Source of the DNA: Takakia lepidozioides
Lineage: Eukaryota; Streptophyta; Takakiopsida; Takakiales; Takakiaceae
Length of the DNA stretch: 64,000 bases
Reading direction: 5' to 3'
NCBI GenBank assembly: GCA_030704615.1
Contig: CM060731.1
Span: forward strand, 41,290,001 to 41,354,000
Shown here in pieces: positions 1-10,491 of the stretch. The stretch's first letter is position 1; each line of letters starts with the position of its first letter. Under the pieces are notes generated by a model. The model saw nothing but the letters and a program-made list of their open reading frames with translations, was not told the origin of the DNA and ran no database searches. Made by a program: the position numbers and the translations under genes.

Positions 1-75
1 CCTCTGACAAAGGGAGGTTCTGTCCCTTTGTGTCGCTCAAACTGGACGCGGGATCAATTGCCACAAGGCTACGGC
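1..75 (-). repeat. Dispersed repeat, copy 1 of 3 (cut by window edge)
   Basis: Read on the minus strand, this segment matches 30361-30440 and 46006-46077 on the plus strand. All share the blocks CCGCG, AGTTTGAGC, ACACAAA, GGACAGAA and CCTTTGTCAG in the same order. The family is not recognised. It has no coding potential and may be the end of a larger transposable element. Confidence 0.75.
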
Positions 76-2514
76 AAACAACGTCTTTGAGTACAGTCTC
101 TTTGTACCTGTGTACGAACTCCCTTTTAACTCCCCTTGTCTCCTAACAAAGAAGACTCAGTGTTGCATTGTTCATCTCAGGTAGCATCAGTGCCTACAGG
201 CCACATGCATGCAAAGAGAGACCACATGTATGTGATGACAGGCTGAAGTAGGTTTCTGGACAGACCTCCAAGGAGCACGATGCATGCTGCATCGTATTTG
301 CATGCTAAAAAGCAGGCTAGAAGGATGTGATTTGTTCTTTATAGAGATCCTCGTTACGTCTGATTGAGCAATTTGTTCTTGGTCGTGATTATCTGTGGAT
401 CTGCAGCTGGAGTTGCTGCATGAGCTGGAGAAGGGAAAGGGCCTGCAGGACCTGGGCCCTTCTGTATTTCTCCGCCTGGCCCCACCCAGCATCCCTCGAA
501 AGCACAGGCATCCAGTGTCTGAAAGCAGTGGTTCTTCACGTGTTAGGTCCACACATAGGACCTTGCGTACAGTGAAAAAATGAAACATCTTGGGGTCAGC
601 AGCCAGCCTACGGCATTGCCATTGTACATCATGGGTCATAAACGGCCAAGGTTTCCTGGTATGTGACACCCTGTCCAGTGGATGTGACTTTTCAATTCCT
701 TTATTACGTTATTCTTAATGTCACCGCACCTCTCTTTAGAGCTTTTCCAGCTCCATCAGGATGAAATTTTTCTTCTGATTATTTTGTGCCTTGGTTGATG
801 TGAGTCTCTCAAGCAGCGTTCTCCCAATCCTTTGGATGCAAGCTTTTTCCCTTGAGAAGATCTGTGGTGAACTTGTCCTATGTGAAAAGGGTCCTGGAGG
901 CAGGAGGAGAACTGGAATCATCTTCTTAAGCATGTCTTTCTAGCTGTGATGTTACTGTCTGAAATTTTTTGTTTGAATTGGTGTTACAGGGTCCATCTAC
1001 TTCTGGTGTACAGACTCATTTGTTGTGGTGGATTGTTCTCTATCCACAGTAAGGGCAATGATCACCATGATGTCTGCTCTTTCATTATGTCAAGCAGACC
1101 TCTATTTGGACCACTCTCTATGCCTTCTGTTCCTACACTATTGCAAAAAGACCATGCCATGTATCTAGTGTGTGGTTCACTTTGACAATTCAAATCCACC
1201 AATGTGGAAGGAGAGGGAGCCACAATGGTTTTGAAGGCCTAGTTTTCAGTTTATTAGCAAAATGTGCTAGTACACAATCATTTGGCTGTGAGCAAAGTTG
1301 GATCAATGATGATGCTCATTAGATTTATGCCTCACGACCAGCAAGTGCCTGTATTAGAAGTGTTTTGCAATCAGTTATTAGGAGAGTGCTGTTCATCCGC
1401 ACCAGCATCTGTTGAAGGTGTTCAGTTAGTTCCTCTTCTAGATTACCAGAAAAAACTGAGGATCTTTCTTCAGCCATGAGTTCACTTAGAGTTCAGTTAC
1501 AGTTATGAAGATGTTTTAGCAGGCAACTTTCTGTAGTGTAGTCCCCAATCCCCACCACATTTCTTACGAAAACCATCATTTTCTTTTCGTTTCTTTGCTC
1601 CTGTGATGGAAGACTTCCGTCTGAACGTGGGTCACGGTTGGCTCTACTGCTGTTGGCATTTTCACTCTCTCTCCCTCATGATATGATTTGGTTGGGATGA
1701 CTTCAAATTTCTTGAATACCGGCAGATCAGTAGGGAAAATTAGCCCCTGAAATTATTCAGGTGATTGATGATTGAAATCGGCTGGATGACAAATCACATT
1801 TATAACGCAGCAAGTTTCAGCCCATCTGAAGAATGGGCATCGGGAATTGCTTGTAAACTTAGTCTTGTTTGGCTGGGCAGACAGTTAGAGCTGAACTTGC
1901 AGTTCGTGGTGAAACAGCCTCAGACAGTTGAAGGAAGATTCATCCAACGATCTAGCATAGAGAATGTCTATGCAGAGCTCTTTCTGGGATAACAAAGCTT
2001 CTGCTCCAATCTGCGGCTTCTTGGGTGCAGCTAGTGCTGTTGCGGCCAGGGTATAAATGGGGTGGAGATAGAAAATGGAAAATAGCATTTCCCTATGCCT
2101 GGAAAATAGACAATACCAGGGCTTCTGAAAATCCATGATGTCAATGGCAGCTGAGGGAATGTAATTGACCTCTGGTTCCATGAAACGGGATTGCATTACC
2201 CTTGCGGGCCTGAGACAGGCGAGTAAGACAGTACACTTTGACAGGAAGTAGTTACTTTCCAAAACACTGCAGTTCACATTGTTTGCTCTGTAATACCACA
2301 GCATGTACAAGATGCGGACCATTGGCCCGAAGTACCATTGATGGAACCGTCATAATTACATGATCATCATACTGGAAACAATTTTGTTCAGCTCTGCATT
2401 GCAGAAAAAAGACCAAGTCTAACTCCATCCACACATGTGTGCACAATCTCGGTTGACAAACAATACTATTCAGGCCAAAACTTCACTCTAAAATTCAATA
2501 CATTGCTGGTCTAG
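76..2514. other. No recognisable gene
   Basis: Only short open frames are present on either strand, none with a recognisable domain, convincing splice-site pairs or protein-like composition. The proximal part next to 2515 probably holds the 3' UTR of the minus-strand PDF1-like gene. No repeat family of this window was seen here beyond copy 1 at the left edge. Confidence 0.5.
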
Positions 2515-4392
2515 CTAATCACCACATTCTTGGGCGGTTCCGAAGGCAGTGTTTGCATTCTCAAACTTACTAGCCTGGATAGCTGCAGCAGTCCTCGAAA
2601 CCAACGCTCTGTTGAATTGTTCAATTACAGAAACATGGGTATACTCGAAGTTTGGTCTCGTGTAAGAGTTGAGAACAGCTGCTGACCCTTGACGGAGAAG
2701 CTGGCTGTAGGGATCTGGTCTGGAGTCGTAAAGGCCCTGCAACAAAGTGGTAGTTCCAAACACATTGGCTGCTTGTGATCCAAAGGCATCTGCAACAGTG
2801 GAGAAGATACTGAAGAAGCTTGGCCACGAACTTGTGTGAGATCCCCAGAAACTGCAATAACAAGTATCGGTGGGTCAGACGCAATCACTCTATGCGGGCA
2901 GGTGACATAGAGAAAAAAACACCAAGCACAACGTAGTCTAAGTGAATGGAGATAAGGTAGAGCCTGCTTCAAACAAAGGCATTTCGCATCCTCTCACATG
3001 TAACTTGGTTCACGGCAAAGTTGCTTACCCGCAAGAGCATCCCGAACCACCGTTGCTAGGAGAAGCAGTCGGACCAGGAGAATAACTACTTGGGCCAGGG
3101 GCAGCGACGGCAGGACTCACGCCAGTGACTGGAGCGGGTGCATACCCACCACCACTTGGGGAAGACGAAGAGACCGGAGGAGTGGCCACTGGAACTGGCG
3201 CAGGCAGCACTGGAGCTGGCGCTGGAAGAACCGGAGCAGGACTGTACGGTGAAGTACTTCCATAGGTGAGTTGAGGAGAACTCAAAACTGCGTCGCCCTT
3301 GACCGCTTTTGGATAAGAAGGAGAAGCTGGTGGTGAGCTGTAGGTAGGAGTGCTGACAACGGGAGAACTGCTGGATGGGGCCGGAGCGCTGGGTGTGACG
3401 TAAGGAGGGCTGCCAGACGACGGAGGATGATGGGGGCAGGGAATTTCAGGGGTGGGAGTAACAGGAGAGCTGCTAGACGGAGCGGGAGCGCTGTATGGAG
3501 GGCTTTCAGGGGTCGCAGGAGCGGGAGCGCTGTAGGGAGGGCTTTCAGGGGTAGTAGGAGCTGGGGCGCTGTAGGGAGGGCTTTGAGGGGTAGTAGGAGC
3601 TGGAGCGCTGTAGGGAGGACTTACAGGGGTAGTAGGAGCTGGAGCGCTATAGGGAGGGCTTTGCGGGGTGGAAGGAGAGCTACCGGAAGGTGTTGGATAG
3701 TAATTGTACTGGGCATGGGCTTCACCTGTCTGTGGGAGGGATGCATGGTAGCTGAATGCAGATTGATCGTAGGGCTGCGAGAACCTATCCTGGGTAAAGC
3801 TATGTCCCTTGGCTGGATCACTGTAGAACTGAGAATAGCTTCTAGAGTTACCGTAAGACTCACCAACAGGGTTGCTGTAAGATTGACTACCAAATTGGGA
3901 GTTCCTATTCACATCAGCGTAGCTAGATTGCGAAAACTGTCTAGCCGCAGAGTAACCGCTTCCTTGGTCTGCTGCAGAAAACCTGCCACTGGGAAGGTCC
4001 GACGCGGAGTAGCTGTAGGACTGAGATCCAAACCTCGAACTTGAATCCACCGGCTTCGAAAACCCACTCTCCTGAACGAAGTTGTCAGCTACCAAGCTCC
4101 CTGCTCCTGCTGGAAGCATCGAAGAGTCCTGCTTCACAGCAGAAAACCTACCACTAGGAAGATCGGAGAAACCCCTTGGCTGCTCCATGTTATACTGAGA
4201 CTGCGAGAAGCGAGAAGCCGCAGGGTCATCGTACCCCCGCATTTGAGGAATCCCAGACTTACTAGACCCCTGACTAGGCCCCGTATACTCAAAGTTGGGG
4301 TAGTTGTCTGCAAGCACCATTGCAGACAGCTGAGCCATCCCCAACACTAGACAAACGAACATCATCTTCCCGGATCCAGCAAGCACCGCCAT
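2515..4392 (-). CDS. Proline-rich secreted protein with PDF1-type C-terminal domain
   Basis: Two exons, 4392-3029 and 2851-2515, give 566 aa. The donor reads GG|GTAAGC and the acceptor TTGCAG|TTTCTG, and the phases agree (2). The start at 4392 gives a signal peptide, MAVLAGSGKMMFVCLVLGMA onward, with likely cleavage after VLA before DNYPNFEYT. Residues 30-270 are rich in Ser, Tyr, Gln and Phe with repeated SGRFSA/RFSQS motifs. Residues 290-370 hold about six 13-residue YSAPAPTTPxSPP units, followed by Pro/Ser-rich sequence. The C-terminus begins CSCGFWGSH..WP across the splice and continues VADAFG, TTLLQGLYDSRPDPY, GSAAVLNSY, FNRALVSRTAAAIQASKFENAN. This order matches the C-terminal domain I know from Protodermal Factor 1 proteins (C.YW..HP..W, LQALSNTR, YREGTASLLNS, AA..QA..F..AN). 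It is probably a cell-wall protein of surface or meristem cells. That role is inferred from the family. The reading could also stop at 3025 if the intron were retained. Confidence 0.85.
3480..3670 (-). repeat. 39-bp coding tandem repeat (Pro-rich)
   Basis: About six imperfect copies of a 39-bp unit encode YSAPAPTTPxSPP in exon 1 of the PDF1-like gene. Unit starts are spaced by 39 bases (for example CTGTA at 3491 and 3530). The repeat gives an extensin-like module and is expected to vary in copy number between alleles. Confidence 0.85.
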
Positions 4393-4700
4393 GATCCGCT
4401 CAACACAAGCTCGTCCTGACTTCCAAGTCCAAGAAGTGACCAGTTCCAACAGCCCCAACTCACATCTATACTTAATCAACCTCCTCCCTCTCCTCCTCCC
4501 TCTCCTCCTCCTCCTCCTCCTCCTCCTCTTCCTCTCTCGTCTCTCTCTTCCCGCCCGCAATCAATGCTCCACATTTCCTACCGATCCCTCCGCAACCCTC
4601 ACACAGCGGCCCTGCCTGTCATCTCCCCTCCCTCTCTGACATGCCAGACAGACAGCAGCCACCTCCGCCTAAATACCATCCCTAACAATCAATGCCTCTC
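4393..4700 (-). promoter_or_regulatory. 5' leader and proximal promoter of the PDF1-like gene
   Basis: Upstream of the start codon at 4392 the minus strand carries a purine-rich GAG/GGA tract (plus strand CTC/CCT, about 4485-4557), typical of a plant 5' UTR. A weak TATA-like TATTTAGG lies near 4670. An upstream frame gives an Arg-rich N-terminal extension that merely translates this microsatellite, so 4392 is preferred as the start. Confidence 0.4.
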
Positions 4701-7700
4701 GCCACCTTTTTTGTTTTTACGAAAATTACCTCAATATTACTACTGCAGTGGTAATAATACTAATAATAATACTTTTGTAGTTACTTATTTCTATTATAGG
4801 CGCATATTATTATTCGAATTACTGGCATGATGGGCATGAATGGGCATGACCCGTCACCCGATGCGGCTCGCACGCTCGGGCTCAGTGCGCACGCTGGAGA
4901 CGTGAAAGGCGGGCAGCTGAATGCGGGCAGTAGGGCAGGGGCATTTGACGGCATTAACGCGCTGCCCGCTCTCTCCGCCTGCCCGCCCGCCGCCACGCTG
5001 GGCCCATGACTGCCCTTTTGAATTCTGGCACCCACCAGCTTTTATCGCCTGCTTTCTCTCTCTCTCTCTCTCTGTGTCGTCTCTCTCTCGGATCGTCTGC
5101 TGGCCACATGAGCAGCCGAATCCTGGCTCTGACAATCTGCAGCAGCATCCGGTAGGGGGAGAACTTAGAAGGTTATTAGGGCGAGTCGTGTGCGGGTGCC
5201 CGCTCTAGTTGTGTCCCACTCTTGCTACAGGAGTTAGGAGTGTCTCTTATTGTTCAACAGTCGGTGATTCAAGTTCATCAATTACTGTTAAAGCTCTAAT
5301 TGGAGCGATCTTTGTAGTAATGGTGGCTTGGAAGTTGGAGTCAATCAATTCTTCAAAGCTCAGGGGAAGCATTCAATGTTGATGGAAATGTCTATTAAGT
5401 AAACTCTATTATGAATCGAATACGGTCAGATTACTTTTCCCACCTTCCCCTAATCATCTCTCAACCCCCGCAGTTATTCTTCACTTTATTTTGAAATTCC
5501 ACATTGAAACGGTTTCTTTTCCGGGTGGGGTGGGGAGGTACATTCGCAGCGAAGAATGTGTGTTTCCTTTCAGTTCGGAGTCCCACATGACATATTTGCT
5601 CAAACCTAGGTTAATAGTTTGCATGTGGTGGCAAATGCTGGAGAGCCAAGCTCATCACACCCCCACAAAAAAGTAGGTCTGTAGTTTGAAGCAACCAAAC
5701 AGCTCATTTTCATGGTCCAGGAACTTTATGCAGTGACAATTCTCTTTCCCATCATGATCTCACTCCACTTTTCCACGACCTTCAAAGTTCAATCACATTG
5801 ACATAGGAGCTGCCAGAAGATAACCGATGAGCCTATTTTCGGCGTTTGAAAAGGGTATGGAGTGGAATAATACGGAGACGAGGGACAAAAGCTGACTGGA
5901 AATTCTCAGTGCCCTAGTTTTGGGAATTAGGTGGTGTGGGGCATGAGACTTGATGCAGGTGCTGCATAGTCCACCATCGCCTGCACACTCTGTACAAGTA
6001 CATTGAATGCAGCGTGCACAACCTGCATCAATGCCGCTCCCACTCTGGGACTTATCTCTCACTCACATTTCACACTTTTAGTAGGTATATGCTCCAAGCC
6101 TCCAGGGCCCTTGAAAGCTGAGACTCATAAAAGAGGTAGAACTAGGTCTGTTGCACTTAGGCTTCCGAGAGTGATGATAAGGTACATACGTAGTACAAGA
6201 AAAAGAACTCCACTCCTTCCTCGCTGACGGATCGTGCCAAGGAATCCACCCATAAACCCATAGCCTTGTGTGTCTATCCCTGAAATGCAGATTGGGATTA
6301 CCTATGTACAGAGTAGAAGCTGTCAGAGTTTGGGTGTGTAGTGTGTACAGCTTGCTGGTGCTTCAATCATGGTACTCTATTCATTGAATTTTGTGGTCAA
6401 ATGGGCGTTATGTTTTATCGAGTTATTAGGACGTTAGGACCAGCCTGCTTCTTATCTTCCAGGTTTTCAAGCCAAATATTACATTCAGGCCCAAACAACA
6501 CCACGTCGACCTCTCTGATTGTATTTAGAGGATGTCAAAGTAGACACATCCACCAAATTCTGTGTATTTTATGTTCATGCCATGAAGGTCTCCCGACTTT
6601 CAACTTTAGTCTACAAGAACCTCTATTATAATGTATATGTGAAGACCATCCATTTCTACAGAAACTATGGCAGGCTGGGTTCATCGCTAGGCTGTGATTT
6701 TCTTCCTTGCTGTGAGGGGCTATGGAAATGCCTGAAAATGGCCGGCCCTAATACCCCATAAAGGTGTAGAGCCGAGACTCGAGACGGACCCACCTTTCTT
6801 TCTTACGGCTGCTCTTGGCATGACGCTGCTGCCAATACGGCGTAGACAGCGCTCTAGCATTCAGGAGGATGCTGCCAAATTTGTACAACGTGCGTGCTGA
6901 TCCTAAGAATCACTGGTACATAGTGGTGCACATGTCACACAGGTAGGTAAGTTAAGTGAGTTCAGTCGGAGATTTTAGAAACGCAAGAATACTTAGTATC
7001 TGGGATACACGAATAGTTTAGGATGAATTTGAAAGAACAGTATCTTCCGAGTAATATACTCTCACAGTGTGTCTGATGTCATCGCACTCCAAGCTCTTGA
7101 AGCTCCCTCCTTCCACCTTTAGGGTGGGTTCGGTCTGTTCGGAGGGTGGGCCGTACGCGGGTGCCGGGTGATACATCATACCGTGGTAACAAATTCGCCC
7201 CCTGCGCTGGAATTGCGGATGTTTAGGCTATGGGTTTTTTTTTCCTTGATATGTCTGGTGTCCCTCGGTATTCAACGATGACCCGTTGTAGATGATGAAT
7301 GTCACTGTGGCTTTCCAGATCTTTGTAGATATGTGAGAATCATGTCGACAGTAGTTTGAGACATAGATTCCTTATCTTAGATCACCACGATCTAACGGAG
7401 GTGTGGAAGGTTTCATGTTGGTGTTGGCAGAGTTGTATGTGGAAGCCCTGTAGCTTAGGGTTTCATAAGGATAGCGAGGTACAGTGGTTGATCGTGCTAA
7501 GGCTAAGCTGCGTATGATAGTAATGTCACTGCCAAGCCCACTTTGCATTCATCCCCAGTAGTCATGTTGTTGTGGAGGTTGGTTATAGTGTTGTGGAAGG
7601 ATCTGCATGAGGTGGGTTGTAGAACATTTAGCTGGGGAAGGTCGGGTGGCGCTTCACTATGAACCTCAGCCTTCAACCAGTTTTAGCCTGGGAGAGAGAA

Positions 7701-8433
7701 GGAAATGGCTAAATTTGGTGTTCCCATCTCCAATGTTGGGTTCTATGCCCTGCATTTCTTGAGTTACTGAACGTTTGGACTGTTTTACTCAGCACTATGA
7801 TCAGCATTAGGCTACGATCTGTGGTCGTCAAGGCTTCGTTAGGGTTGAAGCTTGTCATGCAGCTGTCACTCTAACTTGACTCTTTTGTGTATGCATGCCA
7901 GGGTTTGTAGCCCCATCCCCCCCTCTCTTACAGTGACGATGACGGTATACAGTACACCGCTCGTGGTTGGCACATCTAGCCCTTGGCAGCCTTGGCAATC
8001 AAGTTGCTATGGCGAGGGCCCAACACGGGCAGTCGGCACTCTGCGATGGGGCACATTGTCTACTCCTGGTTCTCTCCCAAGCGGCTCCTTGAGATCCTTC
8101 ACTGGTGGGTGTCATTGTCTCTTCACTCGGAGTCCTGTGGGTTCATTGCATGGCTGTGTGTGCTGTGTCCCGCAGTTGAGTAGTATTTTGGTGAATTATG
8201 GTTAAAGGGCTCCTCCACCATGGCCAGCTTTGGCCTCTGTTGTGGACTTTTGCCTCCCTGCCACACTTCCGGCTATTTTCTCTACTGGCTGGGTACTCTC
8301 ATATCATACCTGGAGAGTATAGGCACTTTGAATGATTTTCAAAAGCTGGACTTGCGGATTGGAAATCTTAAGAACGAAAACCCTGCCAAATTGAGCAACT
8401 TGGGTAATGGTATACCGTGTGTTATCCTTGCAG
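4701..8433. other. No confident gene; microsatellite and possible 5' exon of the next gene
   Basis: A (CT)n tract lies at about 5056-5073. No recognisable protein was found. The 5' exon of the UVR/SnoaL gene should lie here because that gene would need an N-terminal targeting region. One weak candidate is the frame starting ATG near 7939 (Ser/Thr-rich, few acidic residues), which could splice at ACT G|GTGGGT into the UVR exon. I could not confirm it. Confidence 0.4.
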
Positions 8434-9752
8434 TGCAGTTATGAGGGATCGTGGCATACACAGTAGCTTTTGGAGGCATCCACATGCACTGAGCAATGAG
8501 GCCGGAGGAAGGCCTGAACACGGGACAAAAGGTGGAGAGGTAGTAGCTGAAGGCCAAGTGCAGGTATTGGAAGCAGAACTCCAGGCTGCCATAGAGAGCG
8601 AGAACTATGGGAGAGCTGCTGCTTTGCGTGATGAGCTTCGCACGTTACAGGTATGATCCTTGATTAGGGTTTGCCAAACTTTCTCAAGGGCGGTCCACAC
8701 ATCTGACTGAATGTAGATGGACTTGAGGCATGCTATGGAAGTCTACCGATGTGCTCATCAACATCTCCAAACTGTCCATCATATGCCTACTTACAGGGTT
8801 GTAATGCACTTGCAAGTGGCCTGGGTTGGAGTGGTGTACGTGTTTCAAGGACCTCTGTGAAAGGGTTGCTGGTCTTTGGTAGTCTTCATTAACCTGTAGC
8901 CTTAGTCACTTGTGTAGGCATAGTTCTGTGCATAAAACCCTTTTATCTTTTGAGTTAAGTGCTCCTTTCTTTAGAACACCAATGATGTTGCCTAAGTGTC
9001 CATGATAATGCTGACTGCCCCTAGAGTTGTAACTTGCTATTATTGCAGGAGAATGATAAGCTGGCAGTCACAGCAGCCAATGAAAGATTCTATCGGGCAT
9101 TTGGACAGGGGGATCTGAAGCTGATGCAGAAGGTGTGGGCCAACGGAGAGCATGTGATGTGTATTCACCCTGGGGCAGGATGCATTGCAGGCTTCGAGTT
9201 GGTGATGTCGAGCTGGGAGCTTATGTTGGGGGATGTCCCACTCCCTATGCGCATAAAACTAGAGAACTTGGAGGTTTATGTGCATGGTAACCTTGCCTAT
9301 GTCTCGTGCACTGAGGTTGTGCGCTCCAAGGGCAGCCGCTGGGGATCGCAGGTTACTCTCTCTCTCTCATCATGAGGAGGGCTCGACCTTTTGTCTGAAC
9401 TATATAGTTAAATTTTGCTCCTGGTCATTTTGAAATAGCAGAGGGCATTTCAGACATTGTAGGTGCTCTTGTTTATTAATTGTAGCTGTCTGCTGTTCTT
9501 TCAGAGCCTTCCCAGTCTTCCTTTTTGCCCCATAGCTTTGTATTTTGTCACGCAGGCGCCAAGCTCTCCTACTCAAACATTATGACACATATAGAGCTTG
9601 TCGTTACAATTGGCACCAAGTCCTGAAGTTTATTTGTGTTGACCTGTTCAATGTTGATTGACCTGCAGGTCGCCACTAATGTTTTTGAGAAACGGGATGG
9701 GAAGTGGCTACTCTGTGTTCACCATGCGTCCCACACCACACGTTCCAGCTGA
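8434..9752 (+). CDS. UVR-motif plus SnoaL-like (NTF2-fold) protein, 3' exons
   Basis: Three exons are supported: 8434 (or 8439)-8650, 9049-9351 and 9669-9752, with boundaries TTACAG|GTATGA, TTGCAG|GAGAAT, TCGCAG|GTTACT and CTGCAG|GTCGCC. All internal junctions are phase 0. The first exon encodes a UVR motif, VLEAELQAAIESENYGRAAA. The second and third encode a SnoaL/NTF2-like fold: AANERFYRAFGQGD, VWANGEHVMCIHPG, GFELVMSSWELML, LAYVSCTEVV, then TNVFEKRDGKWLLCVHHAS. Plant proteins pairing these two domains are usually predicted plastid proteins of unknown function; no enzymatic role can be claimed. The N-terminal exon with the expected transit peptide is not resolved, so this annotation is 5' incomplete. 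Confidence 0.75.
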
Positions 9753-9954
9753 TGAGTACGAGCCTCTGAGAATCTTCCAAGAACGGGTTTGGTTATACTG
9801 AAGGATGAAGACGATACCATTTTTGTTCAAAGAATTATTGCGACTCTGGAGGAAAGCTTATTTTTCCTAAATGGAGTTATACACAAGACTGGAAACAAAT
9901 ATCTTCGTAAGTTCAGAAAAGATTTCTAGTCAGCTATTTAAGAGGTTTTCAACC

Positions 9955-9960
9955 AATAAA
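9955..9960 (+). terminator. Poly(A) signal of the UVR/SnoaL gene
   Basis: A canonical AATAAA lies 203 bases downstream of the TGA at 9752 on the same strand. The position is reasonable for a plant 3' UTR. No transcript data are available. Confidence 0.5.
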
Positions 9961-10491
9961 CTATACTCAGGACTTGGCATTGTCACTCTAACCGGACTGA
10001 CTGGACTGACTTGAGTGCCTCTCTCAAATGTAAACACGGTTGATATGAATTGATGTGTTTATCGGAAACTATGCACTTGCACGCTTTACCATCCCAGTTT
10101 CAGCAGTTACTTGGCCGCAACTGTTGCATGGGACACCGGTCTGATGGAAACATTTCTAGATACACAGAATGAGGTGAACCACTCACCGAGCAGAACCAGA
10201 AAGTTGATGCATGTATCAGCACCTTCTGGCAATCAAGAATTGTAGAATGCCAACCAAGCCATGAATTCACTACAACCTGTCAGGCCATCCTTGCAGGAGA
10301 TTCCATATAGAAGCGGGGTACCATATGGAGCTTGGCTTTGTTTGTGAAGTCTTGTGGGCTATTTAGCACAGGGGCACTAGTGTGATAATGGTGTTGGGTG
10401 TTTGCTAGATAGATTTTAGGCTGTCATTGCCAGCTGCTAGCAGCGAGGGGGAGGATCTATGCATTAGTGTTGCCGAGGAAGGGATACCTCA
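9961..10491. other. Intergenic spacer between UVR/SnoaL and PPR genes
   Basis: No gene or repeat recognised. It presumably contains the promoter and 5' UTR of the PPR gene; no clear TATA box was identified. Confidence 0.5.

Noticed and set aside
187-669. 160-codon minus-strand frame
   Set aside because: No domain, biased composition, overlapping frames on the other strand; chance ORF.
1885-2322. 145-codon minus-strand frame
   Set aside because: No recognisable motif or splice context.
3427-4044. 205-codon plus-strand frame opposite the PDF1-like exon
   Set aside because: Arg/Ala/Gly repeats mirror the antisense of the proline repeats; a shadow frame.
4393-4560. Arg-rich N-terminal extension of the PDF1-like protein
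   Set aside because: It translates a CTC/CCT microsatellite; starting at 4392 gives a proper signal peptide.
7939-8092. Definite transit-peptide exon of the UVR/SnoaL gene
   Set aside because: The frame and a possible phase-1 donor fit, but the donor is weak and several alternatives exist.
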